Assembly: GCF_021462225.1 (NCBI RefSeq)
Contig: NC_061804.1
Span: 5,378,740-5,442,739, forward strand
Reading direction: 5' to 3'
Length of the DNA stretch: 64,000 bases
Origin: Girardinichthys multiradiatus
Lineage: Eukaryota; Chordata; Actinopteri; Cyprinodontiformes; Goodeidae
Shown here: positions 46,901-57,560 of the stretch, in pieces
How the letters are laid out: every line of letters starts with the position of its first letter
Position numbering within the stretch: the first letter of the stretch is position 1
The notes under the pieces: generated by a model
Told to the model about the DNA's origin: nothing
The model's database searches: none
The model's input: only the letters and a program-made list of their open reading frames with translations
Translations under genes and position numbers: made by a program

Positions 46901-48840
46901 CTGACTCAGTTGCAATTCATCTCAGAAAGCTTTGGAAAGACAGCAGCTCTGCAGGCACTGATAGATTTTAAGTGTTTTACATGTTTTCTGAAGCCTGAAG
47001 TCTTTTGGGCACAAAAATGCACATGCTGCAATTTATACAATAAAATCTTGTCTCAACTGGATTAAGGCAGTCGTGATTTAATTAGTTTTGTTTACTGTCT
47101 ATTTATTAAATGAGCTATATTCCTGTTAATTTGTAGTACATTTGGTTTATATTTGCAAGTAAAACCGCTTTCGCTTTGTTGTTGGTTTTTATGTTTGAGG
47201 ACGAGAATGATTAATGAGCTTTGTGAAAGCAAAGAGCTTGGTTCTGTACGTTTCATAAATTTGCTCCCGGTGTCAATATAGATTTAATGTCAGAGGGAAA
47301 CACAAAGGTGGGTGTTTCTTGACAGTCTAAGATGAAACTAAAAGGCAGATTTGTTCAGGACAAAATTTTAATAAAATCAATAAATGCATCCAGATCAAGT
47401 AAAGCAAAGCTATAAAAGGTGCAGAGAGGCACATTCACAAAGCTTTTAGGCCCTTTAAATATGTGCAAACCAGACTTTGCACATCTGTAGCTATCAAAGT
47501 TCAGATCTGCTTCTTAAACACCTTTTGCCCGAATTTAATGGAGGTGTTGGCAGAAGCGTAGTAGAAAATCTGCCCATAAATAAATTAGTGCCAGAGAAAA
47601 TAGTTTTATGTTAAGAAAAACCAGCATGTAGATCGCACAAAATGAATCGAGTCCACAGAGACCTTCAGTGCACACAGCCAGCACCCCTCAACAGAAACAA
47701 AAGAATATTTTTAAGAAATAAAAATATATCCATACTTATTACATGTAGCCACTGAATATTTGTGTATTATATTAAATAGCTTTACAATCCAATGTTTTAA
47801 ACTTAAATGAATGCTTTTCATTCCTAATTAAATCAGTTACACTAATTAATCATTTTACAGTGGTGCATAAAACCATCGTTATAGTTTATTTATTTAGAAA
47901 TACCCACTGTCAGATGCTGTTTTAAAGAGGTGCCTTATCAGGTCAAGACCTGAAGCTCTCTGAGAAGAAAAAGCACTTCTGCACCATTTGTGCTTGCTGA
48001 ATAAAAGACAAAAGCGTAATTAGGTGCAGATTTCTCACATCTGCTGGACTTCATGGGTACGCATGTGTACATTTACGTATTGTGTGGGCAAGGCAGATCA
48101 AAGCTGGTGAAAAATTGTGAAACTATTTTAAGGAATCAGTTTGAATCATAAAATAAACAATGGGTTACCATTTCTTTCAGCCATGTTTATCAGACCTGTA
48201 ACATCTCTGCACCTGTACTGCACCTAGACAATTATTAAATTGCATATGCAATTTAATGCAATTATTAAATGACGTCAAAAAGCAAATTGTAATACTGCTT
48301 AAATGTCTTTTTTTTATCTTCATACAGACAACAAAATGCATAATCAGACAAGATTATTAAAAGCAGAAGTTAAATGCCATTAATTTGTTTATATATCAAA
48401 CAGTTTATAAAGTTACTGTTTTTTGCCATCTTAAATGCAATAACAGCATGTCATATTCCTAAGAATCTGTGTGATATCTACATACCTAAGCTGATCTGTC
48501 TTCTTTTGTAGTTTATAAACAACACTAACCAGAATTGAGCACTATTTTGTAATCCACTGGTAAAATAGGTACATAATTACCTGAAACATTCACGTACCTA
48601 ATGTAACTTACTTTCTTTCCCTCTTTGTAAAAGCATTTCAGCAAGTGGGAGCACTAAAGCAATACTGAAAAAGAGACACCCCTGAATAGAACCCTGTGGA
48701 GCTCCACATCATAATTTTTTTCCTCTACTGATTCAAAGTCATTGTTCTCTAACAAAGTGAGCATCGTCACTGAAAGCCATAGAACACTATATAAAGCTAT
48801 ATACTATATATAATACTATATAAGCTAAATATAAAACATG
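43996..48840. other. Intronic DNA, largely unique, no gene
   Basis: Includes a 24-bp perfect palindrome (48,234-48,257). Open frames here are short (up to 89 codons), without motifs. This is the longest repeat-poor block of the big intron. Confidence 0.45.
48234..48257. repeat. 24-bp perfect palindrome with POU-like half sites
   Basis: attaaattgcat and atgcaatttaat form perfect arms. The centre ttgcatatgcaa resembles the paired ATGCAT/ATGCAT arrangement bound by POU-factor dimers. Confidence 0.8.
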
Positions 48841-49420
48841 TCTGGAAATAACTAAGTACCCCCAATGATCCATATTGTTCTCAGTGGTTGTTTTCTGGCA
48901 GACTTCATTGTTGGAAATTTGTCCCACTTTCTTTGCAACATTGCTTTAGTTCATTGAGGTTTGAAGACATTTGTTTCCAAATGGCCCTCTGAAGGACTCG
49001 CAACAACATTTCAATGAAAGTCTGGACTTTGACTAGGCCATTGCAACACCTTCATGCCTTTCTCTTTCTGTCATTATGTTGTAGCTTTGCTGATGTGTTT
49101 TTTTTTAATATATTCGTATTTTACATTTATTTATTGAGAGCAAAGTGGAACCAAAGTCAAATTCCTTGTTGAATAAACTTGTTGAATGAAGCTGATTCTG
49201 ATTGCCCTGTTGATGACCCAGTTAGGGCCTCTCTCTTCAGCTCAATGAGGTCCCCAGAAAAGCCCAAATATGATAACACACACCTTTACTGAGTGCTCCA
49301 GACCAGCACACTGCCAAAACCCCTGCTTTTCATAGATTTTTTCACACTGATGACAATCAATTAAGAGATACTTTTAAATCCTATGGAAGAAAACAAGGGT
49401 GTACTTAGTTTTCTTTATTA
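48841..49420 (-). mobile_element. DNA-transposon remnant (Tc1-like) with an inserted LINE tail
   Basis: gaaagtctggactttgacta then ggccattgcaaca (49,017) is the inverse of a Tc1-type QWPSQSPD block. The flanks (ttcattgaggtttgaagaca; gggtgtacttagttttc) fit the same class of element, but boundaries are uncertain. A LINE 3' end at about 49,100-49,203 interrupts it. Confidence 0.5.
49100..49203 (+). mobile_element. Rex1/CR1-type LINE 3' end fragment
   Basis: caaattccttgttgaataaa then gctgattctgatt parallels the 3' end of the LINE at 52,268-52,337 (caaattccttgtatg ... aataaagcttttctgattct). Confidence 0.6.
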
Positions 49421-49549
49421 TTTATTTTTTTAGGTACATGTTTAATAAATTATAACTGGAATCTGTTGTGAATTTCCAAGACAGCTGCTAACCTCAGATC
49501 AGCACTCAACATCTAATTAATCATCCCAGAAGATATAATTAACCCGACT

Positions 49550-52337
49550 TACATATTCAGTGCTCGTGGTTTCATGTCATGTGGAATCATCAGAGAATGT
49601 AGCCTTCATCATAAACTGTAAGCCTTTCTATTCCCCCCGTGAGTTCGTTTCGTTCATCCTGGTCGGTGTTTACATCCCGCCGCAAGCTAACGTGCAGGTC
49701 GCACAGCGCATGCTCGCCGACCAGATACTGAGTGTGGAGCGGACCAACCCGGACTCCTTAGTAATCGTCGTTGGCGACTTTAACAAAGGTAATCTGACCC
49801 ACGAACTTCCCAAATACAGACAGTTTATAAAATGTCCGACCAGAGAGGACAACATTCTGGATCACTGTTACACCACCATCAGAGACGCTTATCACGCCGT
49901 CCCACGTGCTGCACTGGGCCAATCCGACCACATCATGGTCCACCTGATTCCTGCATACAGGCAGAAACTAAAGCTCTGCAAACCTGTTGTGAGGACGACA
50001 AGGAAGTGGAGCAGTGAGGCTGTGGAGAATCTCCAGGCGTGTTTAGGCTGTACAGACTGGGATGTGTTCAGGACTACTACCAACAGTCTGGACGAGTACA
50101 CAGAGGCTGTGACTTCCTACATCAGCTTCTGTGAGGACAGCTGTGTACCATCATGCACCAGGGTGAGTTACAACAACGACAAACCCTGGTTCACAGCTAA
50201 ACTCAGAAGGTTAAGACTGGATAAGGAAGAGGCCTTCAGGAGTGGGGACAAAGACATATACAGAGAGGCCAAGTACAAGTTTGGCAAGGCAGTGAAAGAG
50301 GCCAAACGACTGTACTCTGAGAAGCTCCAAATCCAGTTCTCAGCCAACGACTCTGCGTCTGTCTGGAAAGGGCTCAAGCAAATCACCAACTACAAGCCGA
50401 AAGCCCCCCACTCCATCAACGACCGACGCCTCGCCAACGACCTGAACGAGTTCTACTGCCGCTTTGAAAGACAAAGGGACAGTCCTGCAACCATCCCCCA
50501 CGACGCCCCCCAACAGCTGCAGCCACAATCCACCACCCCCACCTCCCCAACCTCAAGAGGGGCCTTGGCACCTCCAACCCCCACCAGCCCCCTACCCACG
50601 CCGAGGACGGCTCTTTCCATCCAGGAGAGGGACGTCAACAAACTCTTCAGGAGACAGAACCCCCGGAAAGCTGCTGGTCCGGATTCTGTCTCACCAGCCA
50701 GCCTGAAGCACTGCGCTGATCAGCTGTCTCCAGTCTTCACAGACATTTTTAACACCTCACTGGAGACATGTCATGTGCCAGCCTGCTTCAAGTCCTCCAC
50801 CATCGTCCCTGTTCCCAAGAAGCCAAGGACCACAGGGCTTAATGACTTCAGACCCGTCGCCCTGACCTCTGTGGTGATGAAGTCCTTTGAGCGCCTTGTG
50901 CTCTCACACCTAAAAGACATCACCGACCCCCTCCTGGACCCCCTGCAGTTTGCCTACAGAGCCAACAGGTCTGTAGATGATGCAGTCAACCTAGCCCTTC
51001 ACTTCATCCTCCGGCACCTGGACTCCACAGGAACCTATGCCAGGATCCTGTTTGTGGATTTCAGCTCTGCCTTCAACACCATCGTCCCAGCTCTGCTCCA
51101 GGAGAAGCTCTCCCAGCTGAGTGTGCCCGACTCTACCTGCAGGTGGATCACTGACTTCCTGTCTGACAGGAAGCAGCGCGTGAGGCTGGGGAAGCACGTC
51201 TCTGACTCCCTGACCATCAGCACCGGTTCCCCCCAAGGCTGTGTTCTCTCTCCTCTGCTCTTCTCCCTGTACACCAACAGCTGCACCTCCAGTCACCAGT
51301 CTGTCAAGCTTCTGAAGTTTGCGGACGACACCACCCTGATCGGACTCATCTCTGATGGTGACGAGTCCGCGTACAGATGGGAAGTGGACCATCTGTTGGA
51401 CTGGTGCAGCCAGAACAACCTTGAGCTCAACGCTCTAAAGACAGTGGAGATGGTTGTGAACTTCAGGCAGAACCCAGCCCCACCTGCCCCCATCACCCTC
51501 TGTGACTCCACAATTGACACTGTGGAATCTTTCCGCTTCCTGGGAACCATCATCTCCCAGGATCTCAAGTGGGAGCCAAACATCAGCTCCCTCATCAAGA
51601 AAGCCCAGCAGAGGATGTTCTTCCTGCGGCAGCTGAAGAAATTCAACCTGCCAAAGACTATGATGGTGCACTTCTACACAGCCATCATTGAGTCCATCCT
51701 CACCTCCTCCATCACCATCTGGTACGCCGCTGCTACAGCCAAGGATAAGGGCAGGCTGCAGCGTGTCATTCGGTCTGCTGAGAAGGTGATTGGCTGCAGT
51801 CTACTGTCGCTCCAGGAACTGTACACCTCCAGGACCCTGAAGCGGGCAGAGAAGATTCTGGCTGATCCCTCCCACCCCGGTCACAGACTCTTTGAGACTC
51901 TCCCCTCTGGCAGGAGGCTGCGGTCCATCCGGACCAAAACCTCACGCCACAAGAACAGTTTTTTCCCATCTGCCACCAGCCTGGTTAACAAAGCCCGGAA
52001 ACCACCCTGACATTCCCCCTTTCCCCCACACCCCCCCTTTTTTTGCTGACAGGACACTTGTAACCTGTAACTCTATGCGTTACATTAACGCTCAGCTTGG
52101 ACTCCTGCTTACTTGCACAATGATCACCTGCACTGTTGTATTGCTCTTGCATCTTATACTGCTCTATATTTACTCTCACTCACTTAAAACTGTGCACTTA
52201 TATTTATATTATATTGTAGATATGTTTATACTGTTTAATTTGTATTGTATTGCACCGACTACGCCAAAACAAATTCCTTGTATGTCCAAAAACGTACTTG
52301 GCAATAAAGCTTTTCTGATTCTGATTCTGATTCTGAA
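49550..52337 (+). mobile_element. Rex1/CR1-type non-LTR retrotransposon, 5'-truncated
   Basis: A single long ORF (49,560-52,010) followed by a short 3' UTR and a gattct tandem tail at about 52,315-52,337. It starts inside the endonuclease domain, so it is a typical 5'-truncated copy. Antisense to sgcd, ending only 180 bp from the transmembrane exon. Clade name is tentative. Confidence 0.88.
49560..52010 (+). CDS. LINE endonuclease/reverse transcriptase ORF, 816 codons, open
   Basis: Copies element RNA by target-primed reverse transcription. Residues about 35-130 are the C-terminal half of an APE-type endonuclease ([23 protein letters not shown]). A linker follows, with a proline-rich stretch at about 310-350. 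The reverse transcriptase spans about 365-640: [65 protein letters not shown] (catalytic Asp), [20 protein letters not shown] and [10 protein letters not shown] at about 585-595. The tail has [13 protein letters not shown] and [10 protein letters not shown], ending [17 protein letters not shown]. The first Met is not a natural start; the endonuclease N-terminus and ORF1 are missing. No stop interrupts the frame, which suggests a young copy, but mobility is unlikely. Confidence 0.9.
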   Translation: MLVVSCHVESSENVAFIINCKPFYSPREFVSFILVGVYIPPQANVQVAQRMLADQILSVERTNPDSLVIVVGDFNKGNLTHELPKYRQFIKCPTREDNILDHCYTTIRDAYHAVPRAALGQSDHIMVHLIPAYRQKLKLCKPVVRTTRKWSSEAVENLQACLGCTDWDVFRTTTNSLDEYTEAVTSYISFCEDSCVPSCTRVSYNNDKPWFTAKLRRLRLDKEEAFRSGDKDIYREAKYKFGKAVKEAKRLYSEKLQIQFSANDSASVWKGLKQITNYKPKAPHSINDRRLANDLNEFYCRFERQRDSPATIPHDAPQQLQPQSTTPTSPTSRGALAPPTPTSPLPTPRTALSIQERDVNKLFRRQNPRKAAGPDSVSPASLKHCADQLSPVFTDIFNTSLETCHVPACFKSSTIVPVPKKPRTTGLNDFRPVALTSVVMKSFERLVLSHLKDITDPLLDPLQFAYRANRSVDDAVNLALHFILRHLDSTGTYARILFVDFSSAFNTIVPALLQEKLSQLSVPDSTCRWITDFLSDRKQRVRLGKHVSDSLTISTGSPQGCVLSPLLFSLYTNSCTSSHQSVKLLKFADDTTLIGLISDGDESAYRWEVDHLLDWCSQNNLELNALKTVEMVVNFRQNPAPPAPITLCDSTIDTVESFRFLGTIISQDLKWEPNISSLIKKAQQRMFFLRQLKKFNLPKTMMVHFYTAIIESILTSSITIWYAAATAKDKGRLQRVIRSAEKVIGCSLLSLQELYTSRTLKRAEKILADPSHPGHRLFETLPSGRRLRSIRTKTSRHKNSFFPSATSLVNKARKPP

Positions 52338-53239
52338 ATGGACTAATGCGTGTAGTGTTGTCACGTGTACGTGGAGCAGCAGCAGTGACTTTAAAGGACC
52401 TCCAATGATAAAGGTATATAATGTATGAAACTACACAAAACAGGCAACAGATCAAATTAAAAAGAAGAACAGAACAGAGTTTTCAGCAGCAGAAACTATA
52501 GCAAACATGACTTACGATGGTGAAGTTCATGACTTTGAGGATCCAGATAGTTAGTGCCAGGTTGATCAGGATCAGGATCAATAGCAGCAGGACGAAAAAG
52601 TAAAGGCAGCGTTTCCTCCAGCCGTATATTCCCACTTTGTACACTTGTGGTTTCTCTGAACTCTGGACATTGTTCCTATGAGAGCACTGTTCCTGGGTCA
52701 TCTGAGGAGAGACAGAGATTGATGAATGATTATGGATAGAAGAACATGCCACCCTTGGTGCTGATAATCAGTGTCAGGGTTTGTCTTCGGGCTTATTTGA
52801 CATAGGTTTGGGCTGACAGGTTTGTTTTACTTATATTACAGTAACTGGACAATGTTGCGCTTGGAAAACGCATTTGGTCGCTTAAATTCTGTCTTGAACA
52901 CGGCAATCGAATTACGTGAAACCATAGTTCAAATAACAGAAGGAGAAAGGATTGTTTGACCCTCTTGGACATCCCCTTGCTTTGGAAAACAGGTAAAAAG
53001 CATAAAACAAACCCATACAAAATTTACATTTATTATGAACATACACTAAATTTGAGACATGCTGTTCCTTAAACCTTTCCCCACTGCTCTATCAATTTTC
53101 TGCCTGATAGACCTTTCATGCAGACGGTAGTATCCCAGCAGGCCAGTCGAGTCTAATCTGGCAACAAATATTCACGCAGGATGAAAAATCAATGATTGTT
53201 GCATTTAGGAACAAAACAATTATTATTTGCAATTGACTG
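52338..53239. other. Intron flanks around the sgcd transmembrane exon
   Basis: No repeats recognised except the LINE tail at the left. Sequence upstream of the exon (52,702-53,020) carries a 75-codon chance frame only. Confidence 0.5.
52516..52701 (-). CDS. sgcd: delta-sarcoglycan, first main coding exon (N-terminus and transmembrane helix)
   Basis: The minus strand encodes 62 residues beginning [10 protein letters not shown], then [17 protein letters not shown], then a hydrophobic helix at about residues 33-57, and ending ILKVMNFTI. The juxtamembrane [11 protein letters not shown] motif and single N-terminal helix are hallmarks of the gamma/delta/zeta sarcoglycans, type II glycoproteins of the dystrophin-associated complex in the muscle sarcolemma. 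The KVMNFTI ending and the match of the next exon favour delta over gamma or zeta. A splice donor (GTAAGT; plus-strand acttac at 52,510-52,515) closes the exon after 186 bases, in phase 0. A pyrimidine-rich acceptor (tctctcctcag) touches the ATG at 52,701-52,699, so translation may start here or at an ATG in an upstream exon. The frame stays open upstream of the acceptor, but that sequence is intron. Identification is from recalled family sequence, not a search. Confidence 0.94.
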
Positions 53240-53965
53240 CATTCTGTTTATCTTCCCATAGAAAGTACTGCTGGCCCAGCACTCCTGTGTTTAACTGGAT
53301 TACGTTTATGCCAGAGATATTGTTGCCATTGACTTTGCATAATCTTTATTTTTCCTTTCTTATAGACAGCACTTGTGGCCATATGCTTCTATGTATGTCA
53401 TCATTTTATTGATGCCTTTACCAGTTTACCTTTTTGTCTTCAATAGATTTGATTTTTTTCTGTTGTTTAGTTGGTGATATTTTATTATGCAAAGCACTTT
53501 GGTCAACTGTGGTTGTTTTAGATGTGTTATTGTACATATAAATACATTTGACTGGAATTGACCTAGAAAGCATCACTGGCTCAGCATTTCCGAATAAAAG
53601 CTGTGCCACTTCCCAGAATGAAACCACCGATGAAGCTGTTGCTGCCAATAACCTTTTGTATTATTGTTTTCTTTATTTCCATAGAAAGTAATCCTGGTTC
53701 AGTACTTTTATATTGACTTTTTTTTATTCCTGGCAGCGGTCAATGACAAAGCTATTGCTGCAATTAATCATGGACACTGTCATTCTTTCCGTAGAAAGTA
53801 CTCCTTGCTCAGCATTTTCCTGTTTAGTTGTGTCTTGCTCCTGAATGAATACTTGACTGAGATATTGCTGCCATTTATTATGCATAATAAAATAGCAGAA
53901 TTAATTTCAATGGCAATACATTATTCTCATAGAAAGTACTCAGGGCTCATTGTGTTATTCATCGG
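53240..53965 (+). repeat. Tandem array of an L2 3' UTR-like motif
   Basis: catagaaagtactcctgg-type motifs occur at about 53,258, 53,364 (weak), 53,563, 53,681, 53,791 and 53,930, spaced about 105-200 bp, several followed by gctcagcattttcctgttta and attgctgcca-like blocks. The L2 at 32,210 has one such motif (cccatagaaaggactcctgg). So this looks like an amplified or stacked L2 UTR. Confidence 0.6.
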
Positions 53966-54920
53966 GATTTGTGGATAAGGGTCAGCTATTTGAGTCCGTT
54001 TAGCTCCATAAGGTTTCATTGGAGACGATTATCATGCGATTCACATCATAGCAATATTATTTAATCTATATAGGTAGATATTATGAAAGATGCCTGCCTG
54101 TCTATCCTGGACAACAGATTGACTGTCTTCTTAACTGACACTGTATAACCCTACATGAAGCCACCACTGCATTAATGATTTTTCTACTTGCATGCAGTGA
54201 ATGCAAGAGCACGAAAGGATTCACACAGACGCATCCTGCAGATCTTCTGTAGAAACGGATAATAGAAAGTGCAACTATAACCATTCCCCTCACATACTCA
54301 CACTCCGGTCCTCTCCGCTGAGCCAATGGTCAGCCGCTCAATTTTGGCACTATGACAGACAGTTTAGTAAGCAATCGCATTGACTGATTACCCAATAAGT
54401 GGTCTATAACTCTATTTTAACCCCTCCGGCCCACTGATGTGCTGATAGCAGCGATTAATGATGATTCTAATTGTATGGCTGTGAGGACGATGAGGCATTG
54501 TTCACTTCCAGCGCTGCTATAATAATGCCCTAATAACTCTGTGGAAAAATACAACTTATTGTCCAACGCACTTTGCAGGGCAAGCCTCACACCACCAAAG
54601 CCAATTGTGTTTGACAGCTGCAAGCATTACCCCCTAACTGAAACAAATGGCAGAAGATAGAGCAAGGGGGGAAAAAATGCTGAAAGCTGCAGGAGATACC
54701 AAAGCTGCAGTCAGCAAAACATCTTCAATCTTTAGAGAATTCTTTTACTTTTATGTGATACGAATGAACATGTTGAAAATAGTCAAGAGCTGTGACAGCT
54801 CACAGCCTACATTTTGTCCAAGGGAAACTGATTCGCTTGATGAGATCTGATTGGCTCCTGAAATGACTGTTCAGTAAAAGCTAGGGTCATTTAAGAAACA
54901 TTTCTTAACCATACACTAAC
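53966..54920. other. Unique intronic DNA
   Basis: No repeat or coding evidence. 54,080-54,640 is mixed-composition sequence with several homeodomain-like cores and is flagged as a candidate conserved non-coding block. Confidence 0.4.
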
Positions 54921-55351
54921 GCTGCTTTCACACACTAGGAAGAAAGCAGATAAAACTCCAAGGGAACCAGAACCTGTCATTACAAACCATGCAAGAATGT
55001 TCAGTCCGTTTATTAGTCAGAAGTGTTCAGGGCAGGAGAACCAAATGTAAATACAAGAAGCAGATGTCATGTTCCAAGCTAGTAGAAAACACAGAGGATT
55101 TAATCATATCATTACTATTTCAGGCAAAACAGCTTGAAAGTTGCACAGGGCTTTATTTATTAGTTTGTTTACTTTACCACATCCCACAATGCAACACAAA
55201 CCTGGCTACGGGAAGGAGTTTGGATCAAGCTTGCAGTGTACACCTGGTAGTGGTGTTGGATCACATTCACACCATAATCAAACTGCACCAAGGGGGAAAA
55301 CGCACCAGGGTTCGTTTTAAATCACTAACTAGCTCAGGTGTGAAAACACCC
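54921..55351. mobile_element. Possible MITE with gtttcacac-type inverted ends
   Basis: Left end gctgctttcacacacta; right end aggtgtgaaaacaccc, roughly inverse. Contains cagggttcgttttaa as in a fish MITE family. No target duplication identified. Confidence 0.4.
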
Positions 55352-56600
55352 TTATACCAGAGCTGGTAGAGGATTTTTACCAAGAACTAGTTTGGTGTTC
55401 CACAGCCAGAGAACCATCTCAGTGCCAGATCATTACAGCCAGGAAGGTAAAATGTCCCATCAATCATATTTTGTGTTTCTGTACTGGATTAAAGTGCAGG
55501 GTGAAACCAATAACAGCAGTGCTGCATCTGTTTACAAACCCAACTTAGATTTTTGGCGAAAGCACAGAAGAGCGATCCCTCATTGAAGCTCAGTGGCTCA
55601 GCAGTACTTTAAAATGAAAAATACAAAGTTTATCAGATTTCATTTTTTTTTTTCCCAATACATTGTAATTCTTGGAGTATGATGATTTGAAACTCCACAT
55701 ATTCCTTCTGTAAAATACTCTGAATTTTAGTTTAAACTACTTTTATCTCCACCGTCTCTTGTCCATGCATAGATCACACATCACAATGTAGGCATGATTG
55801 CCTGCTTTCACCCTGTGCTTCTCAAACAGCTGCAGGGATTATGGTTTTGAGTTAAAGCAGAGAGTTCACATCAAAAATAATAAACTCTGATCATATTTCA
55901 GCTGACTGGGTCATATCTGCAAGATAAAACACTGTAGATATGAAAACATGTACATGTGTGGCCAGAAGAAGGTTTCCTTCACAGTGACCGTTTGTTCGAG
56001 GTTTGCATTTCCATCAGCCAAATCACCATAGCAACCAACGGGTTCGCCTTTCTTGTATCATCCCATCATAAAGCAAGGTCCTCCTTATCCTTTAGGTCTG
56101 ACAGAGGGACGCTGATCAGCATTTCTAACCTCTGGTCAGTGATTTAAAACAGCCAGATAAACATAAAGCTACTTACAGTTTCTAGCAGGTTTCATTACTG
56201 CCACCTGGTGGCAGTAAAGCATCCAACAGTTTGCTCAGTGAGTCCTTGTTGCAGAGCTAATTTCACTTATTAAAGCTTAGTGTTTTTATTATTTTTGTCT
56301 TAAATTAAACAAGCTAAACGCTAGACTTACTTGAAAGGTTTGAATAGGGTGGCCAGAACTTTAGCAGGTTCTTGGTCTTAATGAGCATGATAAAGGTCTT
56401 ACTTTTCTGGCCCTGTGTCGCCAACGTAGCCACTTTGCAGCATTTTTTAGCCTGTATTTCTTCTGGTTTTGCTTTTTTTGGACTTAAAAGTTGTAGTTCC
56501 AATACTTTTAATGTCAGACATTGATATCCTGGGCAAGAACAAAACACATGATTTCATTCATTAAGGGAAAAAAGGCAAAAAAGTGTGAAAAAGGAACTAC
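55352..56600. other. Intronic DNA, nothing coding
   Basis: Includes a palindromic CTCF-like sequence at 56,197-56,215 (see findings). Frames at 55,392-55,586 and 56,314-56,547 have no motif. Confidence 0.45.
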
Positions 56601-57188
56601 TTGTCACGGTTCGGTCACGGTTTACTTGGAATTGGACCTCAGAATGCAAACGAGCAGGCAGCGTGATGGTAAGGGAAAAAAAAAAAGGTTTAATTACGAA
56701 AACTCACACTTAGCAGGAGGCAGGAACAAAACAAACGGGCGGGCAAGACAGGCATGATCAAAAAAAAAGACAAGACTTGGTTAGAGAACTAGACATGAGC
56801 ATGAGAGTGAAAAATGTTTCCGCGAAGACAAACAGAGCAGGTGTGAATATATCGAGTGAAAACCAGGTGGAGCAAGGGGACAGATTAACTTGGACAGGTG
56901 AGCCGAATAAACTTAATTGACAGACAGAACAAAACGTGGCTGCGGCAAAAAGAGAGACTCTAATAAACAAACTAGAAAAACATGAAGCTAAAGCATAACC
57001 AGATCCGAAAACCAAACTTGACAAAACATGAACAAGACGACAAAACTAAAGCATGACCAGGAAAATAAACAGAAGCATGATTCAAAATCTAAGAAGAATA
57101 ATAACAAAAGAACGAGTCAAAACCTTAACTGTGAAAAACATAAGAAGAAACCCGAAACCAAAAACCAAACAACCCTACATCATGACAC
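56601..57188. mobile_element. A-rich interspersed repeat with tgtca ends
   Basis: Begins ttgtcacggttcggtcacgg and ends acatcatgacacta, so tgtca termini are inverted. The interior is strongly A-rich on the plus strand (acaaaac, aaacatgaac phrases), a pattern familiar from fish genomes. Class not determined. Confidence 0.5.
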
Positions 57189-57299
57189 TACTGTCTAAAC
57201 CTGCTAATTGTGCCACCCTTGTAGCATCAGCTGCCATCGAGTATTTTTGACCTGCTTTACACAGATTTTTTAAAACTTAAATTCAGTCACAAAGTCTGT

Positions 57300-57560
57300 T
57301 TAAGGGTCATACTACATATTCAAATCGGATTTAAGTCTGGACTTTGACTAGGCCACTTGTAAACCTTTTCTTTAAGCCATTTAGAAGTGAACTTGTTGTG
57401 GTTCAGATCACTCTCCGCTCACCAGGTGTGCTTGAGCCTCAGGTCATGAACTAATAGTCTGATATTCTCCTTCAGGATTTTACAAGTCGGAAACAACAAG
57501 TCATCCCCAGGTCATCACACTGCCACCACCATGTTCCTTTGTCTGTGTCAGATGTAATGG
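57300..57560 (-). pseudogene. Tc1-like transposase remnant
   Basis: The minus strand reads a broken transposase: plus-strand taagtctggactttgactag (57,331) is the inverse of the SQSPD block, ctccttcaggattttacaag (57,469) and aggtcatcacactgccacca (57,509) are inverse landmarks of upstream regions. Confidence 0.6.

Larger units (their letters stand above)
10861..52515 (-). other. sgcd: sgcd intron between the two coding exons (41,655 bp)
   Basis: The interval is bounded by a GTAAGT donor at its right end and a ttcctgacag acceptor at its left end, both on the minus strand. Large introns in the 5' half are typical of sarcoglycan genes. It holds most of the mobile elements listed here. No further sgcd exon was seen inside it. 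Confidence 0.88.

Noticed and set aside
50464..51671. Several ORFs on the opposite strand or other frames of the LINE
   Set aside because: Shadows of the GC-richer 816-codon LINE frame.
10759..52701. Gamma- or zeta-sarcoglycan instead of delta
   Set aside because: [19 protein letters not shown] and LKVMNFTI fit delta. Zeta (NLRVTKKG...) and gamma (KVMWFS...) as I recall them differ.
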